Assembly (NCBI RefSeq): GCF_000472385.1
Contig: NZ_AWZU01000001.1
Location: 246,501 to 310,500 of the forward strand
Reading direction: 5' to 3'
Length of the DNA stretch: 64,000 bases
Source of the DNA: Bradyrhizobium sp. ARR65
GTDB lineage: Bacteria; Pseudomonadota; Alphaproteobacteria; Rhizobiales; Xanthobacteraceae
This document shows positions 37,386 to 47,490 of this stretch, piece by piece. How positions within the stretch are numbered: the first letter of the stretch is position 1; each line of letters starts with the position of its first letter. The translations under genes and the position numbers were made by a program. The notes beneath the pieces are model-generated. The model ran no database searches, had not been told where the DNA came from, and saw only the letters and a program-made list of their open reading frames with translations.

Positions 37386-38180
37386 ATGGCCAGGCAAAGC
37401 CGCGGCATCCAGTCGATCGAGGTGGGCGGGGAATTGCTCCGCGCCCTGGCGCGCAGCGGCGAGCCGATGATGCTGCGCGATCTCGCGCGCGAGGCCGGCA
37501 TGTCGCCGGCAAAGGCGCATCCCTATCTTGTGAGCTTTTCCCGGATCGGACTGATCGAGCAGGATGAAACGACCGGCCGCTACGAGATCGGCGCGCTCGC
37601 GCTCGAGCTTGGCCTGATCAGCCTGCGCCGGCTTTCGGCCGTGCGGATCGCGACGCCGAAGATCGCTGCACTCGCCAGCGCCATCAAGCATGCCGTCTCG
37701 CTCTCCGTCTGGGGCACCCATGGCCCCACGGTGGTCCGGCTGGAGGAGCCCAGCCACCCCGTCCATATCGTGATGCGCGTCGGCTCGGTGATGGCGCTGC
37801 TTGAAACCGCCACGGGCCGCGCCTTTACAGCGTTCCTGCCGCCGAAGATCGTGAACGCCGCGCTCGAAAGCGGCCTCGATCATCTCGGCGTCGGCTACAA
37901 CCCGAAGCGTGCACCGAAGAGTCCGAAAGTCGCCGAGATGCTCGCCGAGGTCCGCACCCACGGTCTTGCGCGCGCCATGGGCGATCCGTTACCGGGCGTC
38001 AACGCTTTCGCAGCTCCGGTCTTCGACCACGCCGGCCATGTCGCGCTCGTCATCACCGCCATGGGCCCGGAAGGCACCTTCGACGCAAGCTGGGACGGCC
38101 CGATCGCGAACGCCTTGCGCTCCTGCGCGGAAGATATTTCGAAGCGGCTGGGATACGGGACGGCGTTGGCGGCGGGGTGA
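37386..38180 (+). CDS. IclR family transcriptional regulator
   Basis: 264 residues from the chosen ATG (GGGGAC upstream); an in-frame ATG at 37347 would add 13 residues. N-terminal helix-turn-helix (LRDLAREAGMSPAKAHPYLV) and C-terminal ligand-binding domain (VMRVGSVMALLETATGRAF, AFAAPVFDHAGHVALVITAM). It follows the SDR on the same strand and probably regulates the operon in response to the pathway substrate. Confidence 0.92.
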   Translation: MARQSRGIQSIEVGGELLRALARSGEPMMLRDLAREAGMSPAKAHPYLVSFSRIGLIEQDETTGRYEIGALALELGLISLRRLSAVRIATPKIAALASAIKHAVSLSVWGTHGPTVVRLEEPSHPVHIVMRVGSVMALLETATGRAFTAFLPPKIVNAALESGLDHLGVGYNPKRAPKSPKVAEMLAEVRTHGLARAMGDPLPGVNAFAAPVFDHAGHVALVITAMGPEGTFDASWDGPIANALRSCAEDISKRLGYGTALAAG

Positions 38181-38292
38181 GCAGTGTGGCTCGGCTTCAG
38201 TAGGTCTCAAGCGGCAGCCATCAAGAGCGTCGAGCTTTGCAGCAGTCTCGGGCGCAATGTGTCGCCAGATTGCGGGCTCGCGCCTTTTCGAT

Positions 38293-38394
38293 CGTCATGC
38301 CCCGCGCATGCGGGGCATCCAGTAGCCGCGGCTTCTCAACTGAACCTCGACCTCTCTGGAATACTGGATCGCCGGTCGAGCCGGGCGATGACGG
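38293..38394. repeat. Dispersed inverted repeat, family R9
   Basis: GTCATGCCCCGCGCATGCGGGGCATCCAGTA ... AATACTGGATCGCC ... GGGCGATGACGG. It lies between the convergent IclR and prs genes. Related to 10069-10172. Confidence 0.65.
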
Positions 38395-38439
38395 CTGAAC
38401 GAAGGGCGCTTGAAATGCCGATAGCAAAACGGGCGAGGT

Positions 38440-39393
38440 TTAATCGAACAGGCTCGAAACCGACTCTTCCGCCGCAGTGCGCCCGATGGCTTCTGCGATC
38501 AGCGAGGCGATCGAGAGGGTGCGGATGTTGGGCGCGTTGCGTACCGCCTCGGTGGGCTGGATTGAATCGGTGATCACCAGTTCCTTAAGACGCGAGGAGG
38601 TCACGCGCGTCACCGCGCCGCCGGACAGGACGCCATGGGTGATGTAGGCATAGACGTCCTTGGCACCGTGCGCGAGCAGCGCGTCGGCCGCGTTCACCAG
38701 CGTGCCGCCGGAGTCGATGATGTCGTCGACCAGGATGCAGGTGTAGCCCGCGACGTCGCCGATCACGTTCATGACCTCGGATTCGCCGGGCCGCTCGCGG
38801 CGCTTGTCGATGATGGCGAGCGGGGTGTTGATGCGCTTGGCGAGCCCGCGCGCGCGCACCACGCCGCCGACATCGGGCGAGACCACCATGACCTTGGCAA
38901 GGTCAAAGCGGTCCTTGATGTCGCGCACCATCACCGGCGAGGCAAAGAGATTGTCGGTCGGGATATCGAAGAAGCCCTGGATCTGCATCGCGTGCAGGTC
39001 GAGCGTCATCACGCGGTCGGCGCCGGCATGCGTGATCAGGTTCGCAACCAGCTTGGCGGAGATCGGCGTGCGCGAACCTGACTTGCGGTCCTGCCGGGCA
39101 TAGCCGAAATACGGCACCACCGCGGTGATGCGGCGGGCGGAGGCCCGGCGCAGCGCATCCGTGATGATCAACAGCTCCATCAGGTGGTCATTGGCCGGGT
39201 AGGAGGTCGATTGCAGGATGTAGACGTCCGACCCGCGGACGTTTTCCTGGATTTCGACGAAAATCTCCATGTCGGCGAAGCGCCGCACCACCGCCTTCGT
39301 CAAGGGCAATTCAAGCCATCCGGCGATGGCCTGAGCCAGCGCGGGATTGGAATTGCCGGCAACGAGCTTGATGGCGCCATTCTTGGCCGACAT
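38440..39393 (-). CDS. prs: Ribose-phosphate pyrophosphokinase
   Basis: Makes PRPP for nucleotide, His and Trp synthesis. 317 residues, the usual length. [38 protein letters not shown] and the PRPP-binding [18 protein letters not shown] are diagnostic. The start at 39393 has GGGGAG eight bases upstream and is preferred over an in-frame start 72 bases further out. Confidence 0.97.
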   Translation of the reverse strand: MSAKNGAIKLVAGNSNPALAQAIAGWLELPLTKAVVRRFADMEIFVEIQENVRGSDVYILQSTSYPANDHLMELLIITDALRRASARRITAVVPYFGYARQDRKSGSRTPISAKLVANLITHAGADRVMTLDLHAMQIQGFFDIPTDNLFASPVMVRDIKDRFDLAKVMVVSPDVGGVVRARGLAKRINTPLAIIDKRRERPGESEVMNVIGDVAGYTCILVDDIIDSGGTLVNAADALLAHGAKDVYAYITHGVLSGGAVTRVTSSRLKELVITDSIQPTEAVRNAPNIRTLSIASLIAEAIGRTAAEESVSSLFD

Positions 39394-39555
39394 CGAGAGT
39401 TCTCCCCGCGGCGTGGAGACAACGTTCAACATATCGGGTTTCCCCGTGGAACCGGCTAAATTCAACGGGGCAGGGAATATCAGGGAGATAACGCAGATGG
39501 CAACCCGCCGGTGCGGTTTTCCCGGCCAAAAATCCCTCTGTCGGGCGAGATTTGA

Positions 39556-40185
39556 CTAACGATCCGTGTAGCTGAGCGGCCCGAGACCATCGCCGCCCGA
39601 TACCGGCGCGGTGGGTTCCGCGCTGGCGATCGCCGGACCCGATTTTGGTGTCGCGGGCGCCGGAGGCGGAGCATCTTCCGGCATTCCATTCAGCATGCCG
39701 GAGAGCCCGCTGAGACCTGCTTGCGCGATCTTGTGCAGGACCAGGTCGTCGGCGGCCGCCCAAGGATCGTTGCCAGCCTTGCCCGCCTGCTCTTCGCCTG
39801 AGAGCCGTAGCGCGCGCTGCTGATCGCGGTCATAGACGTCCCAGACCCAGGCGATCACGGCGCGGCCGCGCACCACCTGCGCTGCAAGATAGCTACGCAC
39901 GCGGTAGGCGGCCTGCCCTTCGCGGGACACGACGGAGAGGTTGCGCAGCTTGCTCTCGCTGTCGAGCACGCCGACCATGCGGTCGAACACCTGCGGCGGC
40001 GGGCCGTCGATCGATTCGAATGCAATCGTGGGGCCTTCCGTCGTCGCCATTGCATAGGCGCCGCTCGGGCCCGCACTGCCGGCACAGCCGCCGAGTGCGC
40101 CTGCTGTTGCGAGCAGAACCGCAGCGAAACAAGCGCGCAGGCCGACACGGCTCGCCCGCTCCAGATGAATTGACGCTTCCCTCAT
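39556..40185 (-). CDS. Predicted lipoprotein of unknown function
   Basis: 209 residues. N-terminal hydrophobic stretch ending in the lipobox LGGC (CFAAVLLATAGALGGC), so lipid-modified at that Cys. A central folded part (FDRMVGVLDSESKLRNLSVV, AWVWDVYDRDQQRALRLSGE) precedes a Pro/Ala-rich tail. Just upstream, CGTTAA-N6-TTAACG (40201-40218) is a palindrome of two TTAA boxes. Not assigned to a characterised family. Confidence 0.82.
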   Translation of the reverse strand: MREASIHLERASRVGLRACFAAVLLATAGALGGCAGSAGPSGAYAMATTEGPTIAFESIDGPPPQVFDRMVGVLDSESKLRNLSVVSREGQAAYRVRSYLAAQVVRGRAVIAWVWDVYDRDQQRALRLSGEEQAGKAGNDPWAAADDLVLHKIAQAGLSGLSGMLNGMPEDAPPPAPATPKSGPAIASAEPTAPVSGGDGLGPLSYTDR

Positions 40186-40200
40186 TGAGAGGAGCGATAT

Positions 40201-40218
40201 CGTTAAAATGCATTAACG
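40201..40218. promoter_or_regulatory. TTAA palindrome upstream of the lipoprotein gene
   Basis: Perfect inverted repeat CGTTAA-AATGCA-TTAACG, 16 bases before the start codon. It resembles a CtrA box (TTAA-N7-TTAA) but with a 6-base gap. Suggestive only. Confidence 0.3.
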
Positions 40219-40258
40219 TCTAGGGCGCTGGCGGGGTACGGATGATGAACGACCGCGG

Positions 40259-41026
40259 TCACGATTCCAGCGCAATCGCGTGGATGTGCCGGCCATAGTC
40301 CGGCTCCTTGCGATGCACGGAGCGGCGATAGCTGAAGAAGCGATCGTCCGAATAGGTGTCGACACCGAGATCGTCGATCATCAGGACTCCGGCGTGCTCC
40401 AGCCGCATTCGGATGTAGCCCGCGAGGTCGAACATGGCGTGCGCGGCGCGCGCGGAAGGAAGGAAGAACATCGCGTTCTCCGCATCCGCATCGAGAAAGC
40501 GCACGACGAATTCGTTGCCGACCTCGTAGCTTTGTTGCCGGATCAGGGGCCCGATCGCAGCGATCATACCGGCACGATCGGCGCCGAGTTTTTCCATCGC
40601 CGCGATGGTGGATTCCAGAATTCCGGTCAGCGCCCCTTTCCACCCCGCATGCGCTGCGCCGATCACCCGCGCCTTCGGGTCGACCAGCAGGACGGGACCG
40701 CAATCGGCCGTGGTCACACCGATCGCGAGATTTGCGGTTGCCGTGACGATGGCATCGGCCTTCGGCCGCGCGCTTGGCGGCCACGGGCCATTGGCGACCA
40801 CCGCGTCCGGCGAGTGGATCTGATGCGCGCTGATCAGATGTTCCGCTGCAACGCCCAACCGCTCCGCCATTCGGCGGCGGTTTTCTGCGACTTGGGCCGG
40901 ATCGTCGCTGGAGCCCAGCCCGGCATTGAGGCTTTGGTAGATGCCGTCGGAAACGCCGCCCTCGCGAGTGAAGAACGCGTGGCGCAAGCCGGGGATGGCC
41001 GAAAGCAGAGGCGATGACAGCATCAT
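40259..41026 (-). CDS. pgeF: Peptidoglycan editing factor PgeF (YfiH / laccase-domain family)
   Basis: 255 residues. Conserved metal-site segments are present: SAHQIHSPDAVV (His), GVTTADCGPVLLVDP (Cys) and GAAHAGWKGALTGI (His). Formerly called multicopper polyphenol oxidase; PgeF removes mis-incorporated Ser from muropeptides in E. coli. Its ATG overlaps the midA stop by 4 bases, last gene of the lgt-midA-pgeF operon. Confidence 0.92.
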   Translation of the reverse strand: MMLSSPLLSAIPGLRHAFFTREGGVSDGIYQSLNAGLGSSDDPAQVAENRRRMAERLGVAAEHLISAHQIHSPDAVVANGPWPPSARPKADAIVTATANLAIGVTTADCGPVLLVDPKARVIGAAHAGWKGALTGILESTIAAMEKLGADRAGMIAAIGPLIRQQSYEVGNEFVVRFLDADAENAMFFLPSARAAHAMFDLAGYIRMRLEHAGVLMIDDLGVDTYSDDRFFSYRRSVHRKEPDYGRHIHAIALES

Positions 41027-42138
41027 GATGCGGCAGGCTCCTCGTCGCTCAAGCCCGGAAGGGAGGTCAGGTGAGGCGCCGCGACGCCGAGCACCTTGAA
41101 CATCGATCCCATGCCGCCGCGGCCGCCACCGATGAGCCGCTGCAACGCGCCGGCAATGTCTTCCGCCATCTCGGGGCCGGCCTTGGCCATCAACGTCGCC
41201 GCGCGGGTCTCAATCCCGAGCCGCCGCAAGAACTCGCCCTGGGTCACCGGGCCGTGGACGCGGGCGCCGACATCCTCGGCCGCGCGTGAAAGCGCCTCGA
41301 AATCGACATGCGCGGTGACGTCGGCCCGTCCCGGCGCCTCCAACGGATCGGCGAAACTGTGGCGGGCAATGGCCTGCAGCGTATCGCCGGCATCGCTGTG
41401 CAGATGACCGTAGTCGATGATCAGCGCGGCGCCATCCTGGTTGCGTACCCTTGATGCGATCTTCATGATCTCTACGTCGGGACGCCATTCGAATACGGCG
41501 CCGATGGGCGCCGCGCGGACCGAGGACGGGACCAGCACGTCGAAATGCGGCATCGGCTCGGCGGCTTCGCCGAAGGCGAGATCATCATTGCTGTCGAGCT
41601 CAATGACCCGTTCGTGCCAGCCCGTCTTGCCCTTGACCGCCTGATGGATCGGCAGCACGTCGAAATATTCGTTGGCGAGGATGATCGCCGGGCCTTCCGG
41701 CACCTCGTCGAGATGGTTGTGCCAGGTGACGCTGTGCACGCCCGAAAGCATCGCACGCTGCTTCTCGCGCAGCACTGGATTGATCTCGACCAGATGGACG
41801 CTCAGCGTTTGGTACAGCGGCGGCACCACGCGCAGGGCGCGCAATGCGTCCGCCATCATGGTTCCGCGGCCGGGGCCGAGCTCGACCAACCGCAGCGTCG
41901 GCGGCGAGCCCATCGACTTCCACACCGAGGCCGACCATAGCCCGAGCAGCTCGCCGAACATCTGGCTGATCTCCGGCGAGGTCGTGAAGTCGCCCTCACG
42001 GCCGAGCGGGTCGCGCGACACGTAATAGCCGTACCGCGGATGCATCAGGCACAGCTCCATGTAGCGCCAGACCGGCATCGGGCCGGAAGACCTGATCAGC
42101 TTCTTGATCTCGTTCAGCAGCAGCGAAGACCCGGTCAC
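41023..42138 (-). CDS. SAM-dependent methyltransferase, MidA/NDUFAF7 family
   Basis: 371 residues from a GTG at 42138; in-frame upstream codons run into lgt and are rejected. The N-terminal PMPVWRYMELCLMHPRYGYY, then LVELGPGRGTMMADALRAL (SAM motif I) and IILANEYFDVLPIHQ are typical. The mitochondrial homologue NDUFAF7 methylates an Arg of a complex I subunit, so a role in complex I assembly is likely but unproven here. It lies 28 bases after lgt. Confidence 0.92.
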   Translation of the reverse strand: MTGSSLLLNEIKKLIRSSGPMPVWRYMELCLMHPRYGYYVSRDPLGREGDFTTSPEISQMFGELLGLWSASVWKSMGSPPTLRLVELGPGRGTMMADALRALRVVPPLYQTLSVHLVEINPVLREKQRAMLSGVHSVTWHNHLDEVPEGPAIILANEYFDVLPIHQAVKGKTGWHERVIELDSNDDLAFGEAAEPMPHFDVLVPSSVRAAPIGAVFEWRPDVEIMKIASRVRNQDGAALIIDYGHLHSDAGDTLQAIARHSFADPLEAPGRADVTAHVDFEALSRAAEDVGARVHGPVTQGEFLRRLGIETRAATLMAKAGPEMAEDIAGALQRLIGGGRGGMGSMFKVLGVAAPHLTSLPGLSDEEPAAS

Positions 42139-42166
42139 GCCCTCAGAGCACCCTTGGATTAAGGAA

Positions 42167-43009
42167 TTAGCGGCTTGCCGGCGCGGACTTGGCCGTGCCG
42201 TGCCGCCAAGCCAGCACAACGATGAGAATGCCTGCAATCACCATCGGCAACGACAGCAGCATACCCATGGTCAGTCCTCCCCACAAAAATCCGAGCTGCG
42301 GGTCGGGCTCGCGAAAATGTTCACCGACGATGCGCGCAATCCCGTAAATCGTGATGAAAGAGCCGAGGATCAACCCGGGTCGCTTCAGCGCCCCGAGCCG
42401 AACCATGACGGCCAAGACGGTGAACAGAAAAATGCCCTCCATTCCCGCTTCATAGAGCTGGCTCGGATGGCGCGGCACCGGTCCGCCGGTGGGAAAGATC
42501 ATCGCCCAGGGTAGGCTTGGGTCCGCCGGCCGGCCCCATAGTTCGCCGTTGATGAAATTGGCGATGCGGCCGAGGAACAGGCCGATCGGCCCGACGGCGG
42601 TCGTGATATCGCCGAGCGAGAGGATCGGCACGTTATTCTTGCGTGCAAACCAGATCACCGCGACGACGCAGCCGAGGAAGCCGCCGTGGAAGGACATGCC
42701 GCCCTTCCACAGTTCGAAGATCTCCGCCGGGTGTTGGATGAAGAAGGGGAGATTGTAGAACAGCACATAGCCGGTGCGGCCGCCGAGGATGATGCCGATG
42801 GTCACCCAGAGGATGAAATCATCGAGCTGGACGAGCGAGATCGGCGCCGGTCCGCCCCACAATGTCTCGTTCTTGAGCAGCGAGCGCGCATAGATCCAGC
42901 CGATCACGATTCCGCCGATATAGGCGAGCGCGTACCAGCGGATGACGATTGGCCCGATCGCAATCGCAACCGGGTCGAAGACCGGAAAGTTGATCAGCAG
43001 AAAAGGCAT
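42167..43009 (-). CDS. lgt: Prolipoprotein diacylglyceryl transferase
   Basis: Inner-membrane enzyme that attaches diacylglycerol to the lipobox Cys of prelipoproteins. 280 residues with about seven membrane helices. Signature [16 protein letters not shown] and [15 protein letters not shown] are present. The ATG at 43009 is used; the preceding in-frame TTG is not needed. No clear ribosome-binding site. The lipoprotein at 39556-40185 is a likely substrate. Confidence 0.95.
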   Translation of the reverse strand: MPFLLINFPVFDPVAIAIGPIVIRWYALAYIGGIVIGWIYARSLLKNETLWGGPAPISLVQLDDFILWVTIGIILGGRTGYVLFYNLPFFIQHPAEIFELWKGGMSFHGGFLGCVVAVIWFARKNNVPILSLGDITTAVGPIGLFLGRIANFINGELWGRPADPSLPWAMIFPTGGPVPRHPSQLYEAGMEGIFLFTVLAVMVRLGALKRPGLILGSFITIYGIARIVGEHFREPDPQLGFLWGGLTMGMLLSLPMVIAGILIVVLAWRHGTAKSAPASR

Positions 43010-43315
43010 CAAGCAGCGATGGCGACGGCCAAGACGTTTCGGCCGTTGCGCTCCGGATGGGTGAAGAGGGGTGTGCTGTGGCCCTCCTCGGTCGCGGTCT
43101 CGATCTGCCGGTCGATCATGGCGCTTCTGTGTGTCTTTTTGTGTGTCTTGGGGGGTATCCTGGGCTCAGCCCGCTCATTACGATGGCAACGAAACCGCAG
43201 CATGACAAGGCGGCCTGTCGCAGCGGTGGTCAGCGGGTCTTGAACGCGGTCCCTGGTATCGCCATTCTCTGGCTTGGACAATGCGCACAAGGCGTTAGCC
43301 ACCGGAGTTGTTTCC

Positions 43316-43609
43316 ATGACCCAGACTACCAATCGTTTTTTTGATGAGATCGGCCGCTTGATGAACGACGCCGCGGGCGCGGCGCAGGGCATGAAGAAGG
43401 AGATGGACGCGCTCTGGCGCAATCAGGCCGAAAAGATCCTGCGCGATCTCGATATCGTCAAGCGCGAGGAGTTCGAGGCGGTCAAGGATATGGCGCGCCT
43501 GGCGCGCGAGGAAAACGAGGCGCTCAAGGCGCGCATTGCGGCCCTGGAAGCCAAGCTCGGGGTCTCGCCGAATGGCCCCGATCTCGGCGGCACAAGGGCG
43601 GACGGCTAG
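43316..43609 (+). CDS. ubiK: UbiK / BMFP-family accessory factor
   Basis: 97 residues. The first part (NRFFDEIGRLMNDAAGAAQG) is an amphipathic helix, and the C-terminus is a trimeric coiled coil (LAREENEALKARIAALEAKL). In E. coli UbiK assists aerobic ubiquinone synthesis; the related Brucella protein has membrane-fusogenic activity. The start at 43316 has GGAG eight bases upstream. It is divergent from lgt across 306 bases, in which a TGTGTC-T5-G repeat is the only visible feature. Confidence 0.87.
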   Translation: MTQTTNRFFDEIGRLMNDAAGAAQGMKKEMDALWRNQAEKILRDLDIVKREEFEAVKDMARLAREENEALKARIAALEAKLGVSPNGPDLGGTRADG

Positions 43610-43624
43610 AGCTGCGCGGCACCC

Positions 43625-43702
43625 GCATTCCGGGGCGATGCGAAGCATCGAACCCGAATCTCGGGATTCCGGGCCTGCTCCATCGGACCATCCCGGAATG
43701 AC
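43625..43702. repeat. Dispersed inverted repeat, family R2
   Basis: CATTCCGGGGCGATGCGAAGCATCGAACCC ... GGACCATCCCGGAATGACC, right after ubiK. Confidence 0.75.
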
Positions 43703-43907
43703 CGTGTTAGGTGTTGCCGGCCGTCTCGCCCCAAGCGGATATCGGCAGTTCAGCAGAAAAATCCCTTCATTTCCTTGTCATTTCGCCGCTTTGCGGCTAG
43801 AACGCCGCCACATCCGCAGCCCCGACACCCCTGGAGGCATGCTTGCGGAGTGAGCAAAACGGGCCGCGTTTGCGGCCTTTAGCTTTTAAAAACAAGGACT
43901 TAAGACA

Positions 43908-44636
43908 ATGGCGACCGTCAAGGAATTGAAGGCGACCGCACGTCCGTCAGTCGGCAAGGGGGCCGCACGGGCAGAGCGTCGCGCCGGGAAAGTTCCCGGA
44001 GTGATCTATGGCAACAACCAGCCCCCGCTGCCGATCTCGGTCGAGGACCGCGAACTGCGCCAGCGTATCCTGGCGGGCCGGTTCCTGACCACGATTTACG
44101 ACATCGAGCTCGACGGCAAGAAGCACCGCGTGATCCCGCGTGACTTCCACCTCGATCCCGTGCGCGACTTCCCGATCCACGTCGACTTCATGCGGCTCGG
44201 CGAAGGCGCGACCATCCGCATCAGCGTGCCGCTGCATGTGCAGCGTGCGGACATCTCGCCCGGCGTCAAGCGCGGCGGCACTGTCAATATCGTGACTCAC
44301 GCGATCGATATCGAATGCTCGGCCGAAAACATCCCGCAATACCTTGAGGCTGATGTTGGCGCGCTTGAAATCGGTTACTCGCTGCATTTGTCCGATATCA
44401 AGCTGCCCGCGGGGGTGAAGGCGTTGGCGCGCGAGGATGCAACACTCGTGACCATCGTGCCGCCATCCGGTTACGCCGAAGAGCAGAAGGCGGCGGCTGC
44501 TGCTGCGGCTGGCGCTCCTGCGGCGGGTGCTCCGGCCGCTGCGGCTCCAGCGGCTGGCGCTGCGGCGGCACCTGCGGCCGCTGCGGCTCCCGCGGGCGGC
44601 GCGAAAGCGCCTGCTGGCGGCGACAAGAAGAAATAA
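43908..44636 (+). CDS. rplY: 50S ribosomal protein L25, TL5/CTC type
   Basis: 242 residues. Binds 5S rRNA in the large ribosomal subunit. The L25 domain (residues 1-95: KVPGVIYGNNQPPLPISVED) is followed by the TL5 C-terminal beta domain (IRISVPLHVQRADISPGVKR). The last ~55 residues are nearly pure Ala/Pro/Gly ending GGDKKK, encoded by GC-rich trinucleotide-like repeats. It forms the usual rplY-pth-ychF run, with pth starting 21 bases later. Confidence 0.95.
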   Translation: MATVKELKATARPSVGKGAARAERRAGKVPGVIYGNNQPPLPISVEDRELRQRILAGRFLTTIYDIELDGKKHRVIPRDFHLDPVRDFPIHVDFMRLGEGATIRISVPLHVQRADISPGVKRGGTVNIVTHAIDIECSAENIPQYLEADVGALEIGYSLHLSDIKLPAGVKALAREDATLVTIVPPSGYAEEQKAAAAAAAGAPAAGAPAAAAPAAGAAAAPAAAAAPAGGAKAPAGGDKKK

Positions 44637-44657
44637 GCTGGCGCGGGATGCCGCGTC

Positions 44658-45263
44658 ATGCAGCTCTTCGTCGGACTCGGCAATCCCGGCGCGAAATACG
44701 CGCGTAATCGGCACAACATCGGCTTCCTTGCTGTCGACGAGATTGCGCGGCGTCATGGTTTCGCACCATGGCGCCGTCGCTTTCAAGGCGAGACGTCGGA
44801 AGGCAGCCTCGATGGCGAACGCGTGATCCTACTCAAGCCCGCGACCTACATGAACGAATCCGGGCGCGCGGTGCAGGAGGCGGCGAACTTCTTCAAGCTC
44901 GGCGCTTCCGAGGTCACCGTGTTCCAGGACGAGCTCGAACTGCCGCCGGCAAAAGTTCGCGTCAAGATCGGCGGTGGCATCGCCGGCCACAACGGCCTTC
45001 GTTCGGTCAGCTCGTATATCGGCAACGATTATCGCCGCGTGCGGCTCGGGATCGGTCATCCCGGGGTCAAGGAGCTGGTGCACGGGTACGTGCTGTCCGA
45101 TTTCGCCAAGGACGAGGTGCCCCGGGTTAGCGCACTTTGCGAGGCGGTCGCCGACAACGCGGCCCTGCTTGCAACCGGGCGCGACTCGACGTTTCAGAAC
45201 AAGGTGCATCTGGCAATGCAGGCGAAGGGGTTTTTCGAGAAGGGCGACGACGCCAAGGAATAA
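44658..45263 (+). CDS. pth: Peptidyl-tRNA hydrolase
   Basis: Releases peptides from tRNA dropped by ribosomes. 201 residues. [20 protein letters not shown] contains the catalytic His, [17 protein letters not shown] and [14 protein letters not shown] are conserved. The Asp-bearing segment reads [15 protein letters not shown] where many bacteria have VHDELDLP. Downstream is an R3 repeat, then ychF. Confidence 0.95.
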   Translation: MQLFVGLGNPGAKYARNRHNIGFLAVDEIARRHGFAPWRRRFQGETSEGSLDGERVILLKPATYMNESGRAVQEAANFFKLGASEVTVFQDELELPPAKVRVKIGGGIAGHNGLRSVSSYIGNDYRRVRLGIGHPGVKELVHGYVLSDFAKDEVPRVSALCEAVADNAALLATGRDSTFQNKVHLAMQAKGFFEKGDDAKE

Positions 45264-45270
45264 GCACGGG

Positions 45271-45346
45271 CTGTCATCGCCGGATTTGATCCGGCGATCC
45301 AATCTATCAGGGAAAGATGGATGCGCGAGTCAGGCCCGCGCATGAC
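45271..45346. repeat. Dispersed palindrome, family R3
   Basis: CTGTCATCGCCGGATTTGATCCGGCGATCC, then GGATGCGCGAGTCAGGCCCGCGCATGACG, between pth and ychF. Confidence 0.65.
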
Positions 45347-45398
45347 GAGCTGGTAATTCACGCGCAGCGCAGCTGTGCGAAGAAGTGGACAAAGCAAG

Positions 45399-46496
45399 AT
45401 GGGATTTAAATGCGGTATCGTCGGCTTGCCCAATGTCGGCAAATCGACGCTGTTCAACGCGCTGACCGAAACGGCGGCGGCGCAGGCGGCGAATTATCCG
45501 TTCTGCACGATCGAGCCCAATGTCGGCGAAGTCGCCGTGCCCGATCCGCGGCTGGAAAAGCTCGCCGAAATCGCCAAATCGGGGCAGATCATTCCGACGC
45601 GGCTGACCTTTGTCGATATCGCTGGCCTGGTGCGCGGAGCGTCGAAGGGCGAGGGGCTCGGCAACCAGTTCCTCGCCAACATCCGCGAGGTCGACGCGAT
45701 TGCCCATGTGGTGCGCTGCTTCGAGGACTCCGACATCACGCATGTCGAGGGCAAGATCGCCCCGCTCGCAGACATCGAGACCATCGAGACCGAGCTGATG
45801 CTGGCCGATCTCGATACCCTGGAGAAGCGCGTCGACAATCTCGCCAAGAAGGCGAAGGGCAACGACAAGGACGCCAAGGAACAACTCGATCTCGTCAACC
45901 GCACGCTGGAGCTGTTGCGTGTGGGCAAGCCGGCCCGCTTGCTCGAGCGCAAGTCCGAGGAGGAGCGTGCCTTCGAAATGCTCGGGCTGTTGACCTCAAA
46001 GCCCGTGCTTTATGTCTGCAATGTCGAGGAGGCCTCGGCCGCCACCGGCAATGCGTTCTCCAAGATGGTCGCTGAACAGGCGGCCAAGGAGGGCGCGGTT
46101 TCGGTGGTGATCTCGGCGAAGATCGAATCGGAGATCGCGACGCTCTCGCGCGAGGAACGCGCCGATTTCCTGCAGACGCTGGGACTGGAGGAGGCCGGCC
46201 TCGATCGCCTGATCCGCGCCGGCTATCAGCTCCTTGACCTCATCACCTATTTTACCGTCGGACCGAAAGAGGCGCGTGCCTGGACCATTCACCGCGGCAC
46301 CAAGGCGCCCGCGGCCGCCGGCGTGATCCACACCGATTTTGAGAAGGGCTTTATTCGCGCGGAGACCATCGCCTATGCCGACTACGTTGCGTTCGGCGGC
46401 GAGGCCGGCGCGCGCGAGGCGGGGAAGCTGCGACTGGAAGGCAAGGATTACGTCGTCGCCGACGGCGACGTGATGCATTTCAGGTTCAATACCTAG
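45399..46496 (+). CDS. ychF: Redox-regulated ATPase YchF
   Basis: Obg-family P-loop protein that binds ATP rather than GTP and associates with ribosomes. 365 residues, the normal length. [20 protein letters not shown] (G1), [20 protein letters not shown] (G3) and the C-terminal TGS-like domain ([20 protein letters not shown]) are clear. The start at 45399 matches the family; an in-frame extension of 8 codons is possible. Confidence 0.96.
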   Translation: MGFKCGIVGLPNVGKSTLFNALTETAAAQAANYPFCTIEPNVGEVAVPDPRLEKLAEIAKSGQIIPTRLTFVDIAGLVRGASKGEGLGNQFLANIREVDAIAHVVRCFEDSDITHVEGKIAPLADIETIETELMLADLDTLEKRVDNLAKKAKGNDKDAKEQLDLVNRTLELLRVGKPARLLERKSEEERAFEMLGLLTSKPVLYVCNVEEASAATGNAFSKMVAEQAAKEGAVSVVISAKIESEIATLSREERADFLQTLGLEEAGLDRLIRAGYQLLDLITYFTVGPKEARAWTIHRGTKAPAAAGVIHTDFEKGFIRAETIAYADYVAFGGEAGAREAGKLRLEGKDYVVADGDVMHFRFNT

Positions 46497-46510
46497 GCCG
46501 CTGCAACAGC

Positions 46511-46546
46511 GTCATTCCGGGTTCACGCTGGTGCGCGCCCCGGGAC
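46511..46546. repeat. Half copy of repeat family R2
   Basis: GTCATTCCGGGTTCACGCTGGTGCGCGCCCCGGGACGG between ychF and a convergent gene; a degenerate single hairpin. Confidence 0.5.
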
Positions 46547-46551
46547 GGGAC

Positions 46552-46845
46552 TCATCGCATCCCGCCCTGGTCGCGGATGGCGCCGAGATGCTCGTTGATG
46601 CGAAACACGATCAGGATGAACTCGGCGAGAATTCGCGAAAACACGATGCCGACCACGACGCTGGCGATGGAGGAGAGCAGCACCAAAAACCCGCCAAACG
46701 GGCTGATCGCCATGGCGGCCAGTCCCGAAAAAATACCGGACAGGCCGAACAGGCAGATCAGCGCAATCACGAGCCCATAGAACGTCTTGATGATTGTCGG
46801 CGTGATGAAACGGTCCCACTGAAACAGGTCCCGAAATTCAAACAT
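46552..46845 (-). CDS. DUF4282-type small membrane protein
   Basis: 97 residues starting MFEFRDLFQWDRFITPTIIK, with two hydrophobic helices (GLVIALICLFGLSGIF and FLVLLSSIASVVVGIVF). It fits the DUF4282 pattern. GGGAG lies nine bases before the start at 46845; an in-frame codon 21 bases further out is less likely. Function unknown. Confidence 0.75.
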   Translation of the reverse strand: MFEFRDLFQWDRFITPTIIKTFYGLVIALICLFGLSGIFSGLAAMAISPFGGFLVLLSSIASVVVGIVFSRILAEFILIVFRINEHLGAIRDQGGMR

Positions 46846-47022
46846 CGGTCGGCTCTCCCCCGGCAAAGCGAAATGTGCTTACGCTTGAACTGATGGCTGA
46901 TAGCTCCCGCCTAACCCCGAATGCGCTCTCCGACAAGATCGAGCATCGGCCATGCGGGTAAACAGGATTGAGATTGCCTCAAAGTACGGCCACAATCTGG
47001 CTTTCCGCACCGCAATTCCCCG

Positions 47023-47490
47023 ATGACCACACTAACCTTTGAAGATTTTGCGCCCGGCCGTTTCGGCAGCTTCGGACCGCGCCGCGTGACGCGCGAGGAA
47101 ATCCTCGCCTTTGCCGCTGAATTCGATCCGCAGCCGATGCATCTGGATGAGGCGGCGGCGAGCCAATCCATGTTAAACGGCCTTTCGGGCTCGGGCTGGC
47201 ATCTCTGCTCCCTGATGATGCGCATGCTCTGCGACGGCTTTGTCGATCGCACCGCTTCGCTCGGTTCACCAGGTGTCAACGAGGTGCGTTGGCTCGCGCC
47301 GCTGCGGCCCGGCGACGAACTGACGCTCGAGGTCGATGTCATCGAGGCGCGGGTCTCGCGCAGCCGCCCCGACACCGGCATCGTGACGTTCAAGAGCACC
47401 GCCCGCAACACGGCAGGAGAGGCGCTGTGCGAGATGACCTCGCCGATGATCATCGGCCGGCGGACAGCCGCTGCGGAGGGCATGCGCTGA
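47023..47490 (+). CDS. MaoC family dehydratase
   Basis: 155-residue hot-dog fold hydratase. The (R)-specific enoyl-CoA hydratase motif region is FAAEFDPQPMHLDEAAASQS with the Asp/His pair, followed by GSGWHLCSLMMRM. First of two tandem MaoC genes; its TGA overlaps the next ATG by one base. Acyl-CoA substrate unknown. Confidence 0.9.
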   Translation: MTTLTFEDFAPGRFGSFGPRRVTREEILAFAAEFDPQPMHLDEAAASQSMLNGLSGSGWHLCSLMMRMLCDGFVDRTASLGSPGVNEVRWLAPLRPGDELTLEVDVIEARVSRSRPDTGIVTFKSTARNTAGEALCEMTSPMIIGRRTAAAEGMR

